64,000 nucleotides of DNA, taken from NCBI RefSeq assembly GCF_002159975.1, contig NZ_NFJR01000001.1, positions 124,001-188,000 on the forward strand, in the 5' to 3' direction. The translations under genes were made by a program, and so were the position numbers. Every line of letters begins with the position of its first letter. Position 1 is the stretch's first letter. The notes beneath the pieces are model-generated. The model did not search any database. It was not told the origin of the DNA and was given only the letters and a program-made list of their open reading frames with translations. Source of the stretch: Barnesiella sp. An22 (GTDB lineage: Bacteria > Bacteroidota > Bacteroidia > Bacteroidales > Barnesiellaceae). Below, piece after piece: positions 33,805-42,327 of this stretch.

Positions 33805-35887
33805 GATTCTCTGTATTGGGGTTGGGTTTGTACTCTTGAATCCGTTGCTGCAAGGTCGCTTCGTCGAGCGGTTGACCATTTTCGCCGAAAGGCAGTCTAA
33901 AGCCGCAACCCTCGCGCCATCGGCTACAACCGTAAGCCGCCTTGCCCTGTATCACTTCGCCCTTGTGGCATAGCGGGCATATCAGGGGCTGTTTGTCGGT
34001 CGGGGCCGGGGCTTGAGCCTCGTCGCCTTTTGTTGCTTTCTTTTTGCGAGGTTTGGCGGGTGCGGCCGCTTTTTTCTTGGCCTCTTTCTTGGGGGGCTCT
34101 ACCGGAGGAGTGGCTGCCGTGATGCGCCCCGAATTGTCGCTGAGCACATGCAGCACGATTTCGCCGACCATCTTTTTCAGCTCTTCCAGAAAGTCGGCGG
34201 CCCGGTACTCGTTGCGCTCGATTTTCCGCAACTTGTTTTCCCAGATCCCTGTCAGTTCGGCCGACTTGAGCAGTTCGTCGCGGATGGTCCCGATAAGCTC
34301 TATCCCCGTTTGTGTGGCAATGAGGTTCTTCCGCTCCTTGCGGATATAGTGCCGTTTGAAGAGCGTCTCGATAATGGCGGCTCGGGTCGAGGGACGTCCG
34401 ATACCGTTCTCCTTGAGGGCATCGCGCAGCTCCTCGTCCTCGACCAGCTTTCCGGCAGTCTCCATGGCCCGCAACAGCGTAGCCTCGGTGTAGAGCTTGG
34501 GCGGTTGTGTCCACTTCTCGGCCAGCGAAGGGGTGTGCGGCCCCGTCTCGCCCTTGGTGAAGGCGGGCAGGGTGCTTTCGTTCTCGTCGCTGTTCTCCTC
34601 CTCTTTCCCGAATACGATGCGCCAACCCGGTGAAAGAATCTGTTTGCCGGTCGCCTTAAATTCAATCTGATTGACTTCGCCCAGCACGGTGGTATTGGCA
34701 ATGAGGCAATCGGGGTAGAATGCCGCAATAAAACGGCGGGCCACCAGATCGTAGACCTTACGCTCTTCGGTGGTGAGGTTCACGGCCTTTACGTTGGTGG
34801 GAATGATGGCGTGGTGGTCGGTCACCTTGGAGTTGTCGAACACCTTCTTGCTCTTGGGGATCTTCCCGGTCTGGAAAGGAGCTGTCAACGGTTGGTAGTC
34901 GACCAGGGCTGCCAGTATGCCCGGTACTTTGGGGTAGATGTCGTCGCTCAGGAAGGTGGTGTCGACACGCGGATAGGTGGTTACCTTCTTCTCGTAGAGC
35001 GACTGGATAATCTTCAGGGTATTCTCGGCCGAATAGGAGAATTTCTTGTTGCACTCGACCTGCAGGCTGGTCAGGTCGAAGAGTCTCGGTGGGGCCTCTT
35101 TCCCCTGTTTGGTGGTGACATCGGTCACGGTAAAGGGGAAGCCCTCGATTTTCTGCAGGAAATCTTTTCCCTCCTCCTCGCTTTGGAACCGACCTTTGGT
35201 CACCGAGAAGGTGGTGTCGCGGTAGACGGTTTTCAACTCCCAGTAAGGCTGGGGAACAAAGTGCTCTATCTCGAGTTGCCGGTTGACAATCAGGGCCAGC
35301 GTAGGGGTCTGTACCCGACCGATGGAGAGTACCTGCCGGTTCTGCCCGTATTTGAGGGTATAAAGCCGGGTGGCATTCATGCCCAGCAGCCAGTCGCCGA
35401 TGGCCCGTGACAAGCCGGCATAGTAGAGAGAGTCGAACTCGGCCTGCGGTTTGAGATTCTGGAATCCCTCCCGGATGGACTCTTCGGTCAACGACGAAAT
35501 CCAGAGCCGGTATACGGGGCATTTGCAGGCCGCTTTCTGCATGACCCACCGTTGAATGAGCTCTCCCTCCTGGCCGGCATCGCCGCAGTTTATCACGGCA
35601 TCGGCTTTCGACATGAGCGACTCGATGATGCCGAACTGTTTTTCGATGCCCCGGTCGGGTATCAGCTTGATGCCGAAACGGGCCGGTATCATGGGGAGCG
35701 ACCGCAGGGTCCACTGCTTCCACTGGTCGGTATATTCGTGGGGTTCTTTCAAGGTGCAGAGGTGTCCGTAGGTCCAGGTCACCTGGTAGCCATTGCCTTC
35801 GAAGTAGCCGTCGTGTCGGCTTTTGGCGCCTACAATATCGGCAATCTCTTTGGCAACACTGGGCTTTTCGGCAACGCACACTTTCAT
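33797..35887 (-). CDS. topB: DNA topoisomerase III
   Basis: 696 residues. A TOPRIM domain lies at the N-terminus (VCVAEKPSVAKEIADIVGA, NCGDAGQEGELIQRWV), and the catalytic Tyr is in KKVTTYPRVDTTFLSDD. The C-terminus has a Lys/Ala/Pro-rich linker and a Cys zinc ribbon (CPLCHKGEVIQGK, then CSRWREGCGF). It is a type IA enzyme that decatenates single-stranded DNA. It has its own -7 element upstream and a Nudix gene overlapping its end. Confidence 0.95.
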   Translation of the reverse strand: MKVCVAEKPSVAKEIADIVGAKSRHDGYFEGNGYQVTWTYGHLCTLKEPHEYTDQWKQWTLRSLPMIPARFGIKLIPDRGIEKQFGIIESLMSKADAVINCGDAGQEGELIQRWVMQKAACKCPVYRLWISSLTEESIREGFQNLKPQAEFDSLYYAGLSRAIGDWLLGMNATRLYTLKYGQNRQVLSIGRVQTPTLALIVNRQLEIEHFVPQPYWELKTVYRDTTFSVTKGRFQSEEEGKDFLQKIEGFPFTVTDVTTKQGKEAPPRLFDLTSLQVECNKKFSYSAENTLKIIQSLYEKKVTTYPRVDTTFLSDDIYPKVPGILAALVDYQPLTAPFQTGKIPKSKKVFDNSKVTDHHAIIPTNVKAVNLTTEERKVYDLVARRFIAAFYPDCLIANTTVLGEVNQIEFKATGKQILSPGWRIVFGKEEENSDENESTLPAFTKGETGPHTPSLAEKWTQPPKLYTEATLLRAMETAGKLVEDEELRDALKENGIGRPSTRAAIIETLFKRHYIRKERKNLIATQTGIELIGTIRDELLKSAELTGIWENKLRKIERNEYRAADFLEELKKMVGEIVLHVLSDNSGRITAATPPVEPPKKEAKKKAAAPAKPRKKKATKGDEAQAPAPTDKQPLICPLCHKGEVIQGKAAYGCSRWREGCGFRLPFGENGQPLDEATLQQRIQEYKPNPNTENHE

Positions 35888-35922
35888 AATGGGTCTCGTT
35901 TCTTTTTGAAGTTTAACGAGTG

Positions 35923-35930
35923 CAAAGGTA
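35923..35930 (-). promoter_or_regulatory. Bacteroidetes -7 element for topB
   Basis: TACCTTTG on the minus strand, 36 bp before the topB ATG. Confidence 0.6.
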
Positions 35931-35972
35931 CGTTTTTATTTTCATTCGGCCTCGACTTTTCCACGCCTCCCT

Positions 35973-37595
35973 TTATCGGTCGGGTCGAGAGGTGATGCGT
36001 TTGACGGCAAACCTCAACGGCGGGTCGATGATTGTAATCGTAAACTCCGACTGTTCCCGGATGGTCAATGCCCGATGCAGCGATTGCCAGAGCCTGACGA
36101 CTCGGCGAGCATCGAGCAGTTGCCGGGTGAAGTCGTCCGGCGAGCCGAAACGGTTCCGATAACTCTCTTCGCTCCATTGCCTCAGTTTCTCTTCCCGCAT
36201 CGATATTTGTTCCTTTTCACACCTGTTGTTCAGTTGCTGAATTACCGCTTGGGTCTGTGGGGTGATAGCGGTATTTCCATCTAAAGCAAGCCGTAACGCC
36301 TCTTTTTCCTCGGGCAAGAGGTCGACGTTCCGGGTCTTGAGGGCTTCGATAAATTCGACGCTCGTCCAGTCGAGGGGTGTGGCGCTGTTGGCTTGGCTTT
36401 CCAACAGGGTGATGAAAGGAAGATAGCATTCCGAAACCACAGAGAGAGGCTCTTTCAGGGGATAAATAGTAGCGAATGGGATGTCTATTTTTCTGTATTT
36501 TGAGTATTCGCTATCTGTATTTATATTTTTAATTGTATTATATACAATCAAATGCGAAATAAATAGATAGTAATTGTTGAGAATGGAGAGGAGGTAGGCC
36601 TTACTCGAGAGTTTTTGTGCCTGCCAGTCACGATTCAATCGTTCAAGTTTTACTTTAAGTTTATTCTCTTCAGACCGGTAGTAGAGCGAGGGCGATAGCG
36701 TACGTAGTGCCTGCATCCAATTGTCGTCTGTCTCGGCCTCTTGCAGGCGTATCTGCCGCAACTCGTAGTTGGCTTGTGCATTTCGTCCCTGATAAATCAA
36801 GTGGGTACAGTTCTGTTCTATTTCACGGATATTTCGATAAGGGGCTAACAGCTCATCAAGCGGGATTTGCAGAGAAAGCGTGTCGTCTGGCTCGATATAG
36901 AAGGGGATGTATCGGTCGCCCAAAATCAACTTTTGCTGCACAGGATGGCAGAGGGGCAGCTGGACGGCGAAAGTGCCATCGTCGGCAACAGGAACCTCGA
37001 TGGTAGTTTGCTGCCGGGTGAGCAGGTTGGTCAGTACAATCTTTCCGGCGGGCAAATTCAGCCGCCGGTGGTACCCGATGAAGCGACCTTGCAGCCAGGC
37101 GGTGTCGGGTTCGAAGGTGATGACCGGCAGTGGTGGGCTGGGGCGTGTGGCCGGTTGCGGCGACAGGGCGACGGGCGATTGCTGCCGATTGAGTGAGAGG
37201 CCGATGACTCGTATCTCGCCCGATGGTTTGTTGCCTATCAGGTCGAATTCGCTACACGAAGCCGGCAGGGGTGGAAAATCCATCTCGACAGCGACGGTAC
37301 TGTCGTCGTCGAACTGGAATATGCGGTTGAAGTCGACCCCGTCCACATCTTTTATCCGGACCGTGAAGTTGCCCAGACTGTCTTGTATCTCCCAGTCGTC
37401 GTGCAGGGTAAGCGTGGTGTGAGGGGGTTGTTTCAGGGTGATGTAGAGTCGGCTCAACGTGTCGCGCAGCAAGATACTGTCGACGGTAACTACCGGCGTA
37501 TTGCGGGCTGTCCACGCCGGGGCTATCCAGGTATGTTCGGCGGCCTGGAGCCAGGCCGAGCCCAGCGAGAGGAGGAGTAATAAAAAAGCTCTCAT
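35973..37595 (-). CDS. periplasmic protein of unknown function
   Basis: 540 residues with a signal peptide (about 1-18, ending WLQAAEH). Predicted beta-rich N-terminus (20-150) and a second beta-rich domain about 160-260 (GKIVLTNLLTRQQTTIEVPV, then PFYIEPDDTLSLQIP), followed by a long helical region. The middle part loosely resembles the N-terminal domains of Bacteroidales TlpA-like thioredoxin proteins, but no thioredoxin CxxC domain is present before the stop. It lies 68 bp past mazG and before topB. Not recognised with confidence; the resemblance is by eye only. Confidence 0.6.
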   Translation of the reverse strand: MRAFLLLLLSLGSAWLQAAEHTWIAPAWTARNTPVVTVDSILLRDTLSRLYITLKQPPHTTLTLHDDWEIQDSLGNFTVRIKDVDGVDFNRIFQFDDDSTVAVEMDFPPLPASCSEFDLIGNKPSGEIRVIGLSLNRQQSPVALSPQPATRPSPPLPVITFEPDTAWLQGRFIGYHRRLNLPAGKIVLTNLLTRQQTTIEVPVADDGTFAVQLPLCHPVQQKLILGDRYIPFYIEPDDTLSLQIPLDELLAPYRNIREIEQNCTHLIYQGRNAQANYELRQIRLQEAETDDNWMQALRTLSPSLYYRSEENKLKVKLERLNRDWQAQKLSSKAYLLSILNNYYLFISHLIVYNTIKNINTDSEYSKYRKIDIPFATIYPLKEPLSVVSECYLPFITLLESQANSATPLDWTSVEFIEALKTRNVDLLPEEKEALRLALDGNTAITPQTQAVIQQLNNRCEKEQISMREEKLRQWSEESYRNRFGSPDDFTRQLLDARRVVRLWQSLHRALTIREQSEFTITIIDPPLRFAVKRITSRPDR

Positions 37596-37663
37596 CGTTT
37601 ATTCGTACAAGTGTGTATCGAGTAAACAAACGAGAGCCTTTACAGGTTCACCCGTGGGGCCGA

Positions 37664-38452
37664 TTAGAGCCCTTTTTGTTTGGCTTCGTCCCAGATGGCA
37701 TCCATCTCGGCAAGTGTCATATCCTTGAGGTTTCGTCCCTTTTGCAGTGTTTCGTGCTCGAGGTAGTTGAACCGGCGGATAAATTTCTGGTTGGTGTGCT
37801 CCAGAGCATTCTCGGGGTTGATGCCGTAGAGTCGGGCCGCGTTAATCAGGCTGAAGAAGAGGTCGCCGAACTCACTCTCCATATTCTCGGGATTCATGTG
37901 GTCGATTTCCTCTTTCAACTCGTCGAACTCCTCGTGGACCTTGTTCCAGACCTGCGACCGCTCTTCCCAGTCGAACCCCACGTTGCGGGCCTTGTCTTGT
38001 ATGCGGTAGGCCTTGATCAGGGCCGGCAGAGCCGAAGGTACCCCTTCGAGCACCGTTTTGTTGCCGCCTTTCTCTTTCAGCTTCAACTGTTCCCAGTTCT
38101 GCTCCACCTCGTTCGAACCTTCGACGTGGGTAGTCCCGAACACATGCGGGTGGCGGTAGATGAGTTTGTCGCAAAGAGCATTGCACACGTCGGCAATGTC
38201 GAATGTGCCGTTCTCTTCGCCAATCTTGGCATAGAATGCAATGTGCAGCAACACGTCGCCCAGCTCTTTTTTGGTAGCCTCGTTGTCGTGACGAATGAGG
38301 GCATCGCACAACTCGTAGGTCTCTTCTATGGTGTTGGGTCGCAGACTCTCGTTGGTCTGCTTGTGGTCCCAGGGGCATTTCTCGCGTAAAATGTCGAGTA
38401 TGTCGATAAGGCGACCGAATGCTTCTGTCTTTTCTTCTCTGGTGTGTGACAT
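37664..38452 (-). CDS. mazG: nucleoside triphosphate pyrophosphohydrolase MazG
   Basis: 262 residues. The typical tandem MazG layout has the first Mg-binding EExxxD-like helix (CPWDHKQTNESLRPNTIEET and ELGDVLLHIAFYAK) and the second (EEFDELKEEI, then EFGDLFFSLINAARL). It hydrolyses NTPs to NMP and PPi, clearing non-canonical nucleotides. It starts 9 bp past the DsbD-like gene, so they share a transcript. Confidence 0.95.
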   Translation of the reverse strand: MSHTREEKTEAFGRLIDILDILREKCPWDHKQTNESLRPNTIEETYELCDALIRHDNEATKKELGDVLLHIAFYAKIGEENGTFDIADVCNALCDKLIYRHPHVFGTTHVEGSNEVEQNWEQLKLKEKGGNKTVLEGVPSALPALIKAYRIQDKARNVGFDWEERSQVWNKVHEEFDELKEEIDHMNPENMESEFGDLFFSLINAARLYGINPENALEHTNQKFIRRFNYLEHETLQKGRNLKDMTLAEMDAIWDEAKQKGL

Positions 38453-38461
38453 AATCGTTTT

Positions 38462-40417
38462 TTATTTATTGAATGCTTTCAATCCGCTTTGCAGGAATTT
38501 GACGAAGCGAGGCACGCTTTCGTCATATCCGTAAGGAGCTGCCAACGGTTCGCCCTTGTCGTCGATAATCACGTAGTAGGGTTGGGCATTAGCCCCGAAC
38601 TTGTAGCGTTGCAGGAAGCTCCATTTTTCGCCCACGGTGGTCAGCTTCACCTGCTTGCCGTTTTCGGTCACGGTGATAGGTTTGCTCAGTTTCTCCTTAT
38701 CGTCGACCATGAGGGTGATGAGTACATACTGCTTTTCGAGAATCCCTTTTACTTTCGGGTCGGTCCAGACCGAAGCCTCCATCTTGCGGCAGTTGACGCA
38801 ACCATAGCCCGAGAAGTCGATCAGAATCGGTTTCTTCTCTTTGCGGGCATAAGCCAAACCCTCGTTGTAATCGTTGAAGGCGGCGTGCACCTCCTGATCG
38901 TAGAGGTTGAAGTCCTGAGTATACAAGGGAGGAGCGAATGCGCTGATGGCTTTCAGCGGAGCACCCCACAGGCCGGGAATCATGTAGATGGAGAACGACA
39001 GCGATACGATAGCCAGGAACAACCGGGGTACCGACACATATTTTACCGGTGAGTCGTGCGAGAAACTGATTTTGCCCAGCAGATAGAATCCCAGCAGGGC
39101 GAAGATGACAATCCAGAGTACCAGGAAGGTCTCACGGTCGAGGATGTGCCAGCCATAGGCCAGGTCGGCCACCGAGAGGAATTTGAGCGACAGGGCCAGT
39201 TCCAGAAAACCCAGCACCACTTTGACCATATTCAACCAGCCGCCCGATTTGGGCATCTGTTTCATCAGTGAGGGGAACATGGCGAAGAGAGCAAACGGTA
39301 TGGCCAGGGCGATGGCAAAACCACCCATACCCACAGCCGGGGCCAGCTTGCCACCCCACGAGGCAGCCTCGACCAACAGGGTGCCGATGATGGGACCCGT
39401 GCAGGAGAAGGAGACCAGAACCAGCGTAAAGGCCATGAAGAAGATGGCGATGATGCCGGTAGCGGTGTCGGCCTTACGGTCGAGCTTGTTGCTCCACGAT
39501 GCCGGCAGAGTAATCTCGAAGGCTCCGAAGAAGGAGACGGCAAAGAGTACCAGCAGGGCAAAGAAGAGTATGTTGAAGAGGGCGTTGGTGGCCAGGTCGT
39601 TCAAGGCGCTGGCTCCGAACAACAAGGTGATGAGCAACCCTACACCCACGTAGATGACAATGATGGAGAGCCCGTAGAGAATGGCCTCGCCGATGGCTTT
39701 ACGACGGCTTTGCTGTTTCTTGAGGAAGAAGCTCACCGTGAGCGGAATCATGGGCCATACGCAGGGCGTGAGCAGCGCCAGCAGACCGCCTACGAAACCC
39801 GACAGGAAGATGAACCAGAGGGAGTCGGAGTGATGTACGCCGTCGCTGTCCATGGATTGAATCTGCTCGATAACCGGTTGCCAGCCCGGCTGGTCGGTCA
39901 GACTCGACGATGATTTGGTGTTGAAGGCGACCGGCGTCATGACCGGGGCCGGAGCGGCCTCGGCCTGGCTTTCGCCAAACGAAAATTCATATTTGGTCGG
40001 TGGCAGACAGGTCACGTCGTTACAGGCCTGGTAGGTGATATAGCCGGTAATCTTGAAGTTGTCGGGGTCGTCGATGGTAAGGGCCTGTTTGAAATCGATT
40101 TTGGAGTTGTACCATCCCAGCTTCATGTCGAACAGCGAACTGTACTCTTCGTGCGGACGTTGAGCCGGTGTCACCTCACCCTTCAGCGATACCTGCGACA
40201 GTTCGTCGAACGAAAACGACGTGGGGATAGGTCCGCCCTGGGGAATGTCGGTGGCATAGAGATGCCATCCGTCCTCGATAAAGGCGTGAAAAACGATTTC
40301 TTTCTCTTGGCCTTCGCCTTGCAGGGAGACTTTCCATTTGACCGGTTCCAGTATCTGTGCCTGAACGCCTATGCAGAGGAATAGGCTCACAATCGATAGG
40401 AGCAAATTTTTTCTCAT
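38462..40417 (-). CDS. dsbD: DsbD-like thiol:disulfide interchange protein
   Basis: 651 residues: signal peptide (1-20), N-terminal periplasmic domain (about 22-190), a CcdA-type membrane domain with about eight helices (GLLALLTPCVWPMIPLTV, SCTGPIIGTLLVEAA), and a C-terminal thioredoxin domain with the redox motif CVNC near residue 540 (SGYGCVNCRKME). It carries electrons from cytoplasmic thioredoxin to periplasmic acceptors. Bacteroidetes forms have an altered N-terminal domain. First gene of an operon with mazG. Confidence 0.93.
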   Translation of the reverse strand: MRKNLLLSIVSLFLCIGVQAQILEPVKWKVSLQGEGQEKEIVFHAFIEDGWHLYATDIPQGGPIPTSFSFDELSQVSLKGEVTPAQRPHEEYSSLFDMKLGWYNSKIDFKQALTIDDPDNFKITGYITYQACNDVTCLPPTKYEFSFGESQAEAAPAPVMTPVAFNTKSSSSLTDQPGWQPVIEQIQSMDSDGVHHSDSLWFIFLSGFVGGLLALLTPCVWPMIPLTVSFFLKKQQSRRKAIGEAILYGLSIIVIYVGVGLLITLLFGASALNDLATNALFNILFFALLVLFAVSFFGAFEITLPASWSNKLDRKADTATGIIAIFFMAFTLVLVSFSCTGPIIGTLLVEAASWGGKLAPAVGMGGFAIALAIPFALFAMFPSLMKQMPKSGGWLNMVKVVLGFLELALSLKFLSVADLAYGWHILDRETFLVLWIVIFALLGFYLLGKISFSHDSPVKYVSVPRLFLAIVSLSFSIYMIPGLWGAPLKAISAFAPPLYTQDFNLYDQEVHAAFNDYNEGLAYARKEKKPILIDFSGYGCVNCRKMEASVWTDPKVKGILEKQYVLITLMVDDKEKLSKPITVTENGKQVKLTTVGEKWSFLQRYKFGANAQPYYVIIDDKGEPLAAPYGYDESVPRFVKFLQSGLKAFNK

Positions 40418-40438
40418 AACAACTCTGTTTTAGTGGGG

Positions 40439-40446
40439 CAAAGATA
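40439..40446 (-). promoter_or_regulatory. Bacteroidetes -7 element for the dsbD operon
   Basis: TATCTTTG on the minus strand, 22 bp before the dsbD ATG. Confidence 0.6.
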
Positions 40447-40553
40447 ACTTTTATCTGCCAAATGAAAAACCGATTGACCGATATGATTTGGGTAATAATA
40501 GATAAAATATGTAGATGAACAAAAATAGTATTCGATATGTGGATAATAATTTT

Positions 40554-40642
40554 TACCTTTGCCTTGAATGAAAAGATGTAGCTGAACCCGGCAGAATAGC
40601 CTGTTTTTTTATTGGGTATTGTCGGCGTTTGCGCTATCTTTG
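40554..40642 (+). promoter_or_regulatory. tandem promoters before the NrnA-like gene
   Basis: Two -7 elements: TACCTTTG at 40554-40561 and TATCTTTG at 40635-40642. The second has a TTG at 40612-40614 with 20-nt spacing, a good -33/-7 pair, and lies 40 bp before the ATG. Between them is a five-codon ORF (40568-40585, MKRCS) of unclear meaning. The full 264-bp gap from 40418 holds only these promoters and that of dsbD. Confidence 0.55.
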
Positions 40643-40681
40643 TGCAAAATAAAAAGAGTAAGAACCCGTTAAAAACGATAG

Positions 40682-41719
40682 ATGATTAACAAAATAATTG
40701 CGGAAGAAAAAATACAGCAAGTACGCAAACTGATAGAGAAGAAAGAAAAGATCGTCATTACTTGCCACGTTTCTCCCGATGGCGATGCCATAGGAGCTTC
40801 GTTGGGGTTGTATCATTTTCTCGATGGGCTGGGCAAGGAGGTGAACGTGGTCGTTCCCGATCTGTTGCCGAGGAACCTGCTTTTTCTGAAGGGTTCGAAA
40901 GAGATTGTCGTCTATACGCGCTATCCCGAGTTTGCCGAAAAACTGATAACCGAGGCCGAGCTCATTTTCTGTCTCGACTTCAATGCGCTCAACCGCATCG
41001 ACCGCCTGCAAAAGTCGGTATCGCTCTCCGAAGCCAAGAAGGTGCTCATCGACCATCACCTCAATCCCGAGGAGTTTTGCGACATCACCATCTCGCATCC
41101 CGAGGTGGCATCGACCAGCGAGCTGATATTCCGCCTTATCTGTCGCATGGGCATGTTCGACCGCATGAGCCTCTACTCGGCCGAAGCCATCTATACGGGC
41201 ATGATGACCGATACCGGCAACTTTACCTACAACTCCAATACTCCCGAAATTTACTACATCATTGCCGAACTGGTGAAACTGGGTATCAACAAAGACCGCA
41301 TCTATGCCTTGGTCTACAATACCAATACGGTCGACAAGATACGGTTGAACGGCTATGCCGTGAGTGAGAAGATGGAGATATTTCCCGAATACAAGGCGGC
41401 TCTGATTTCGCTCACTCGTGAGGAGTTGAAAAAATACGACTACCACAAGGGCGACAGCGAGGGGCTGGTCAATGTGCCGCTGGGCATCGAGGGTATCCGC
41501 TTCTCGACCTTTCTGCGGGAAGACAAGGAGTATATCAAGGTATCGATGCGCTCCAAGGGATTCTACCCGGTCAACAAGGTAGCAGCCGAACACTTCAACG
41601 GCGGCGGTCACCTGAATGCGGCCGGCGGCGAATTTCACGGAACGATGGAAGAGGCTCAGGCTCTGCTGCGCAGCATCTTGCCCCTCTATGACAAATATAT
41701 GGCAAAAGACAAAGAATAA
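40682..41719 (+). CDS. DHH/DHHA1 phosphoesterase, NrnA-like
   Basis: 345 residues. The DHH domain shows ITCHVSPDGDAIGASLGLYHFL, LIFCLDFNALNR, and the name-giving VLIDHHLNP. The DHHA1 domain ends with GGGHLNAAGGEFHG. Such NrnA-type enzymes degrade short RNAs or hydrolyse pAp or cyclic dinucleotide products. It heads a three-gene operon with a DUF4827 lipoprotein and a phosphohexomutase. Confidence 0.92.
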   Translation: MINKIIAEEKIQQVRKLIEKKEKIVITCHVSPDGDAIGASLGLYHFLDGLGKEVNVVVPDLLPRNLLFLKGSKEIVVYTRYPEFAEKLITEAELIFCLDFNALNRIDRLQKSVSLSEAKKVLIDHHLNPEEFCDITISHPEVASTSELIFRLICRMGMFDRMSLYSAEAIYTGMMTDTGNFTYNSNTPEIYYIIAELVKLGINKDRIYALVYNTNTVDKIRLNGYAVSEKMEIFPEYKAALISLTREELKKYDYHKGDSEGLVNVPLGIEGIRFSTFLREDKEYIKVSMRSKGFYPVNKVAAEHFNGGGHLNAAGGEFHGTMEEAQALLRSILPLYDKYMAKDKE

Positions 41720-41733
41720 TCGATTGATAAATT

Positions 41734-42318
41734 ATGAATAAGTTAGCACAAGTTTTAATTGTTTTGTTCGCAGGCGTAACCCTTTTGTCGTCGTGTAACG
41801 ATGGCAAGTCGTATGCCGACTTGTTGAAAGAAGAAGACAAGGCCGTGAAAACGTTTCTGGCCGACAAGATAGTCATCAACGAGATACCGGCCGACTCGGT
41901 ATTCATCTCCTTGCAGGATGTCCCCAACAACGACACGTTGGCGGTACCATACTACAAACTCGATACCGACGGCAATGTCTACATGCAGGTGCTCGAGCCG
42001 GGCGATATGAACGACCGTTTCGAGAAGGGCAACGACGTGAATCTGCGCTTCCTGCGTTACGACCTGAAAGCGCTGGTGGCCGGCAGCAATCCTTCGCCGG
42101 TAGGGAATACCAACCCCTCCGACTACATTACGATTCGCTTCGGCGAAACTACCCTGTCGTCGACCACTCAATACGGTACGGGCATACAGTACCCCATGTA
42201 CTTCCTGGGGAATGAATGCCGGGTCAATCTGCTCATCCGGGCCAAAGCCGGATTTACTGCCGAGACCTCGACCGTGATGCCTTATCTATACTATGTACAA
42301 TACAATAAATCAAAATAA
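41734..42318 (+). CDS. DUF4827 lipoprotein
   Basis: 194 residues. The leader ends with the lipobox LLSSC, so it is a lipoprotein. The body (YADLLKEEDKAVKTFLADK, then a Tyr/Gly-rich C-terminus) fits the Bacteroidetes family DUF4827 and has some resemblance to FKBP-like gliding-type proteins, but no catalytic feature was seen. It lies 14 bp after the NrnA-like gene and 9 bp before the mutase. Confidence 0.82.
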   Translation: MNKLAQVLIVLFAGVTLLSSCNDGKSYADLLKEEDKAVKTFLADKIVINEIPADSVFISLQDVPNNDTLAVPYYKLDTDGNVYMQVLEPGDMNDRFEKGNDVNLRFLRYDLKALVAGSNPSPVGNTNPSDYITIRFGETTLSSTTQYGTGIQYPMYFLGNECRVNLLIRAKAGFTAETSTVMPYLYYVQYNKSK

Positions 42319-42327
42319 TAAAGCTAT

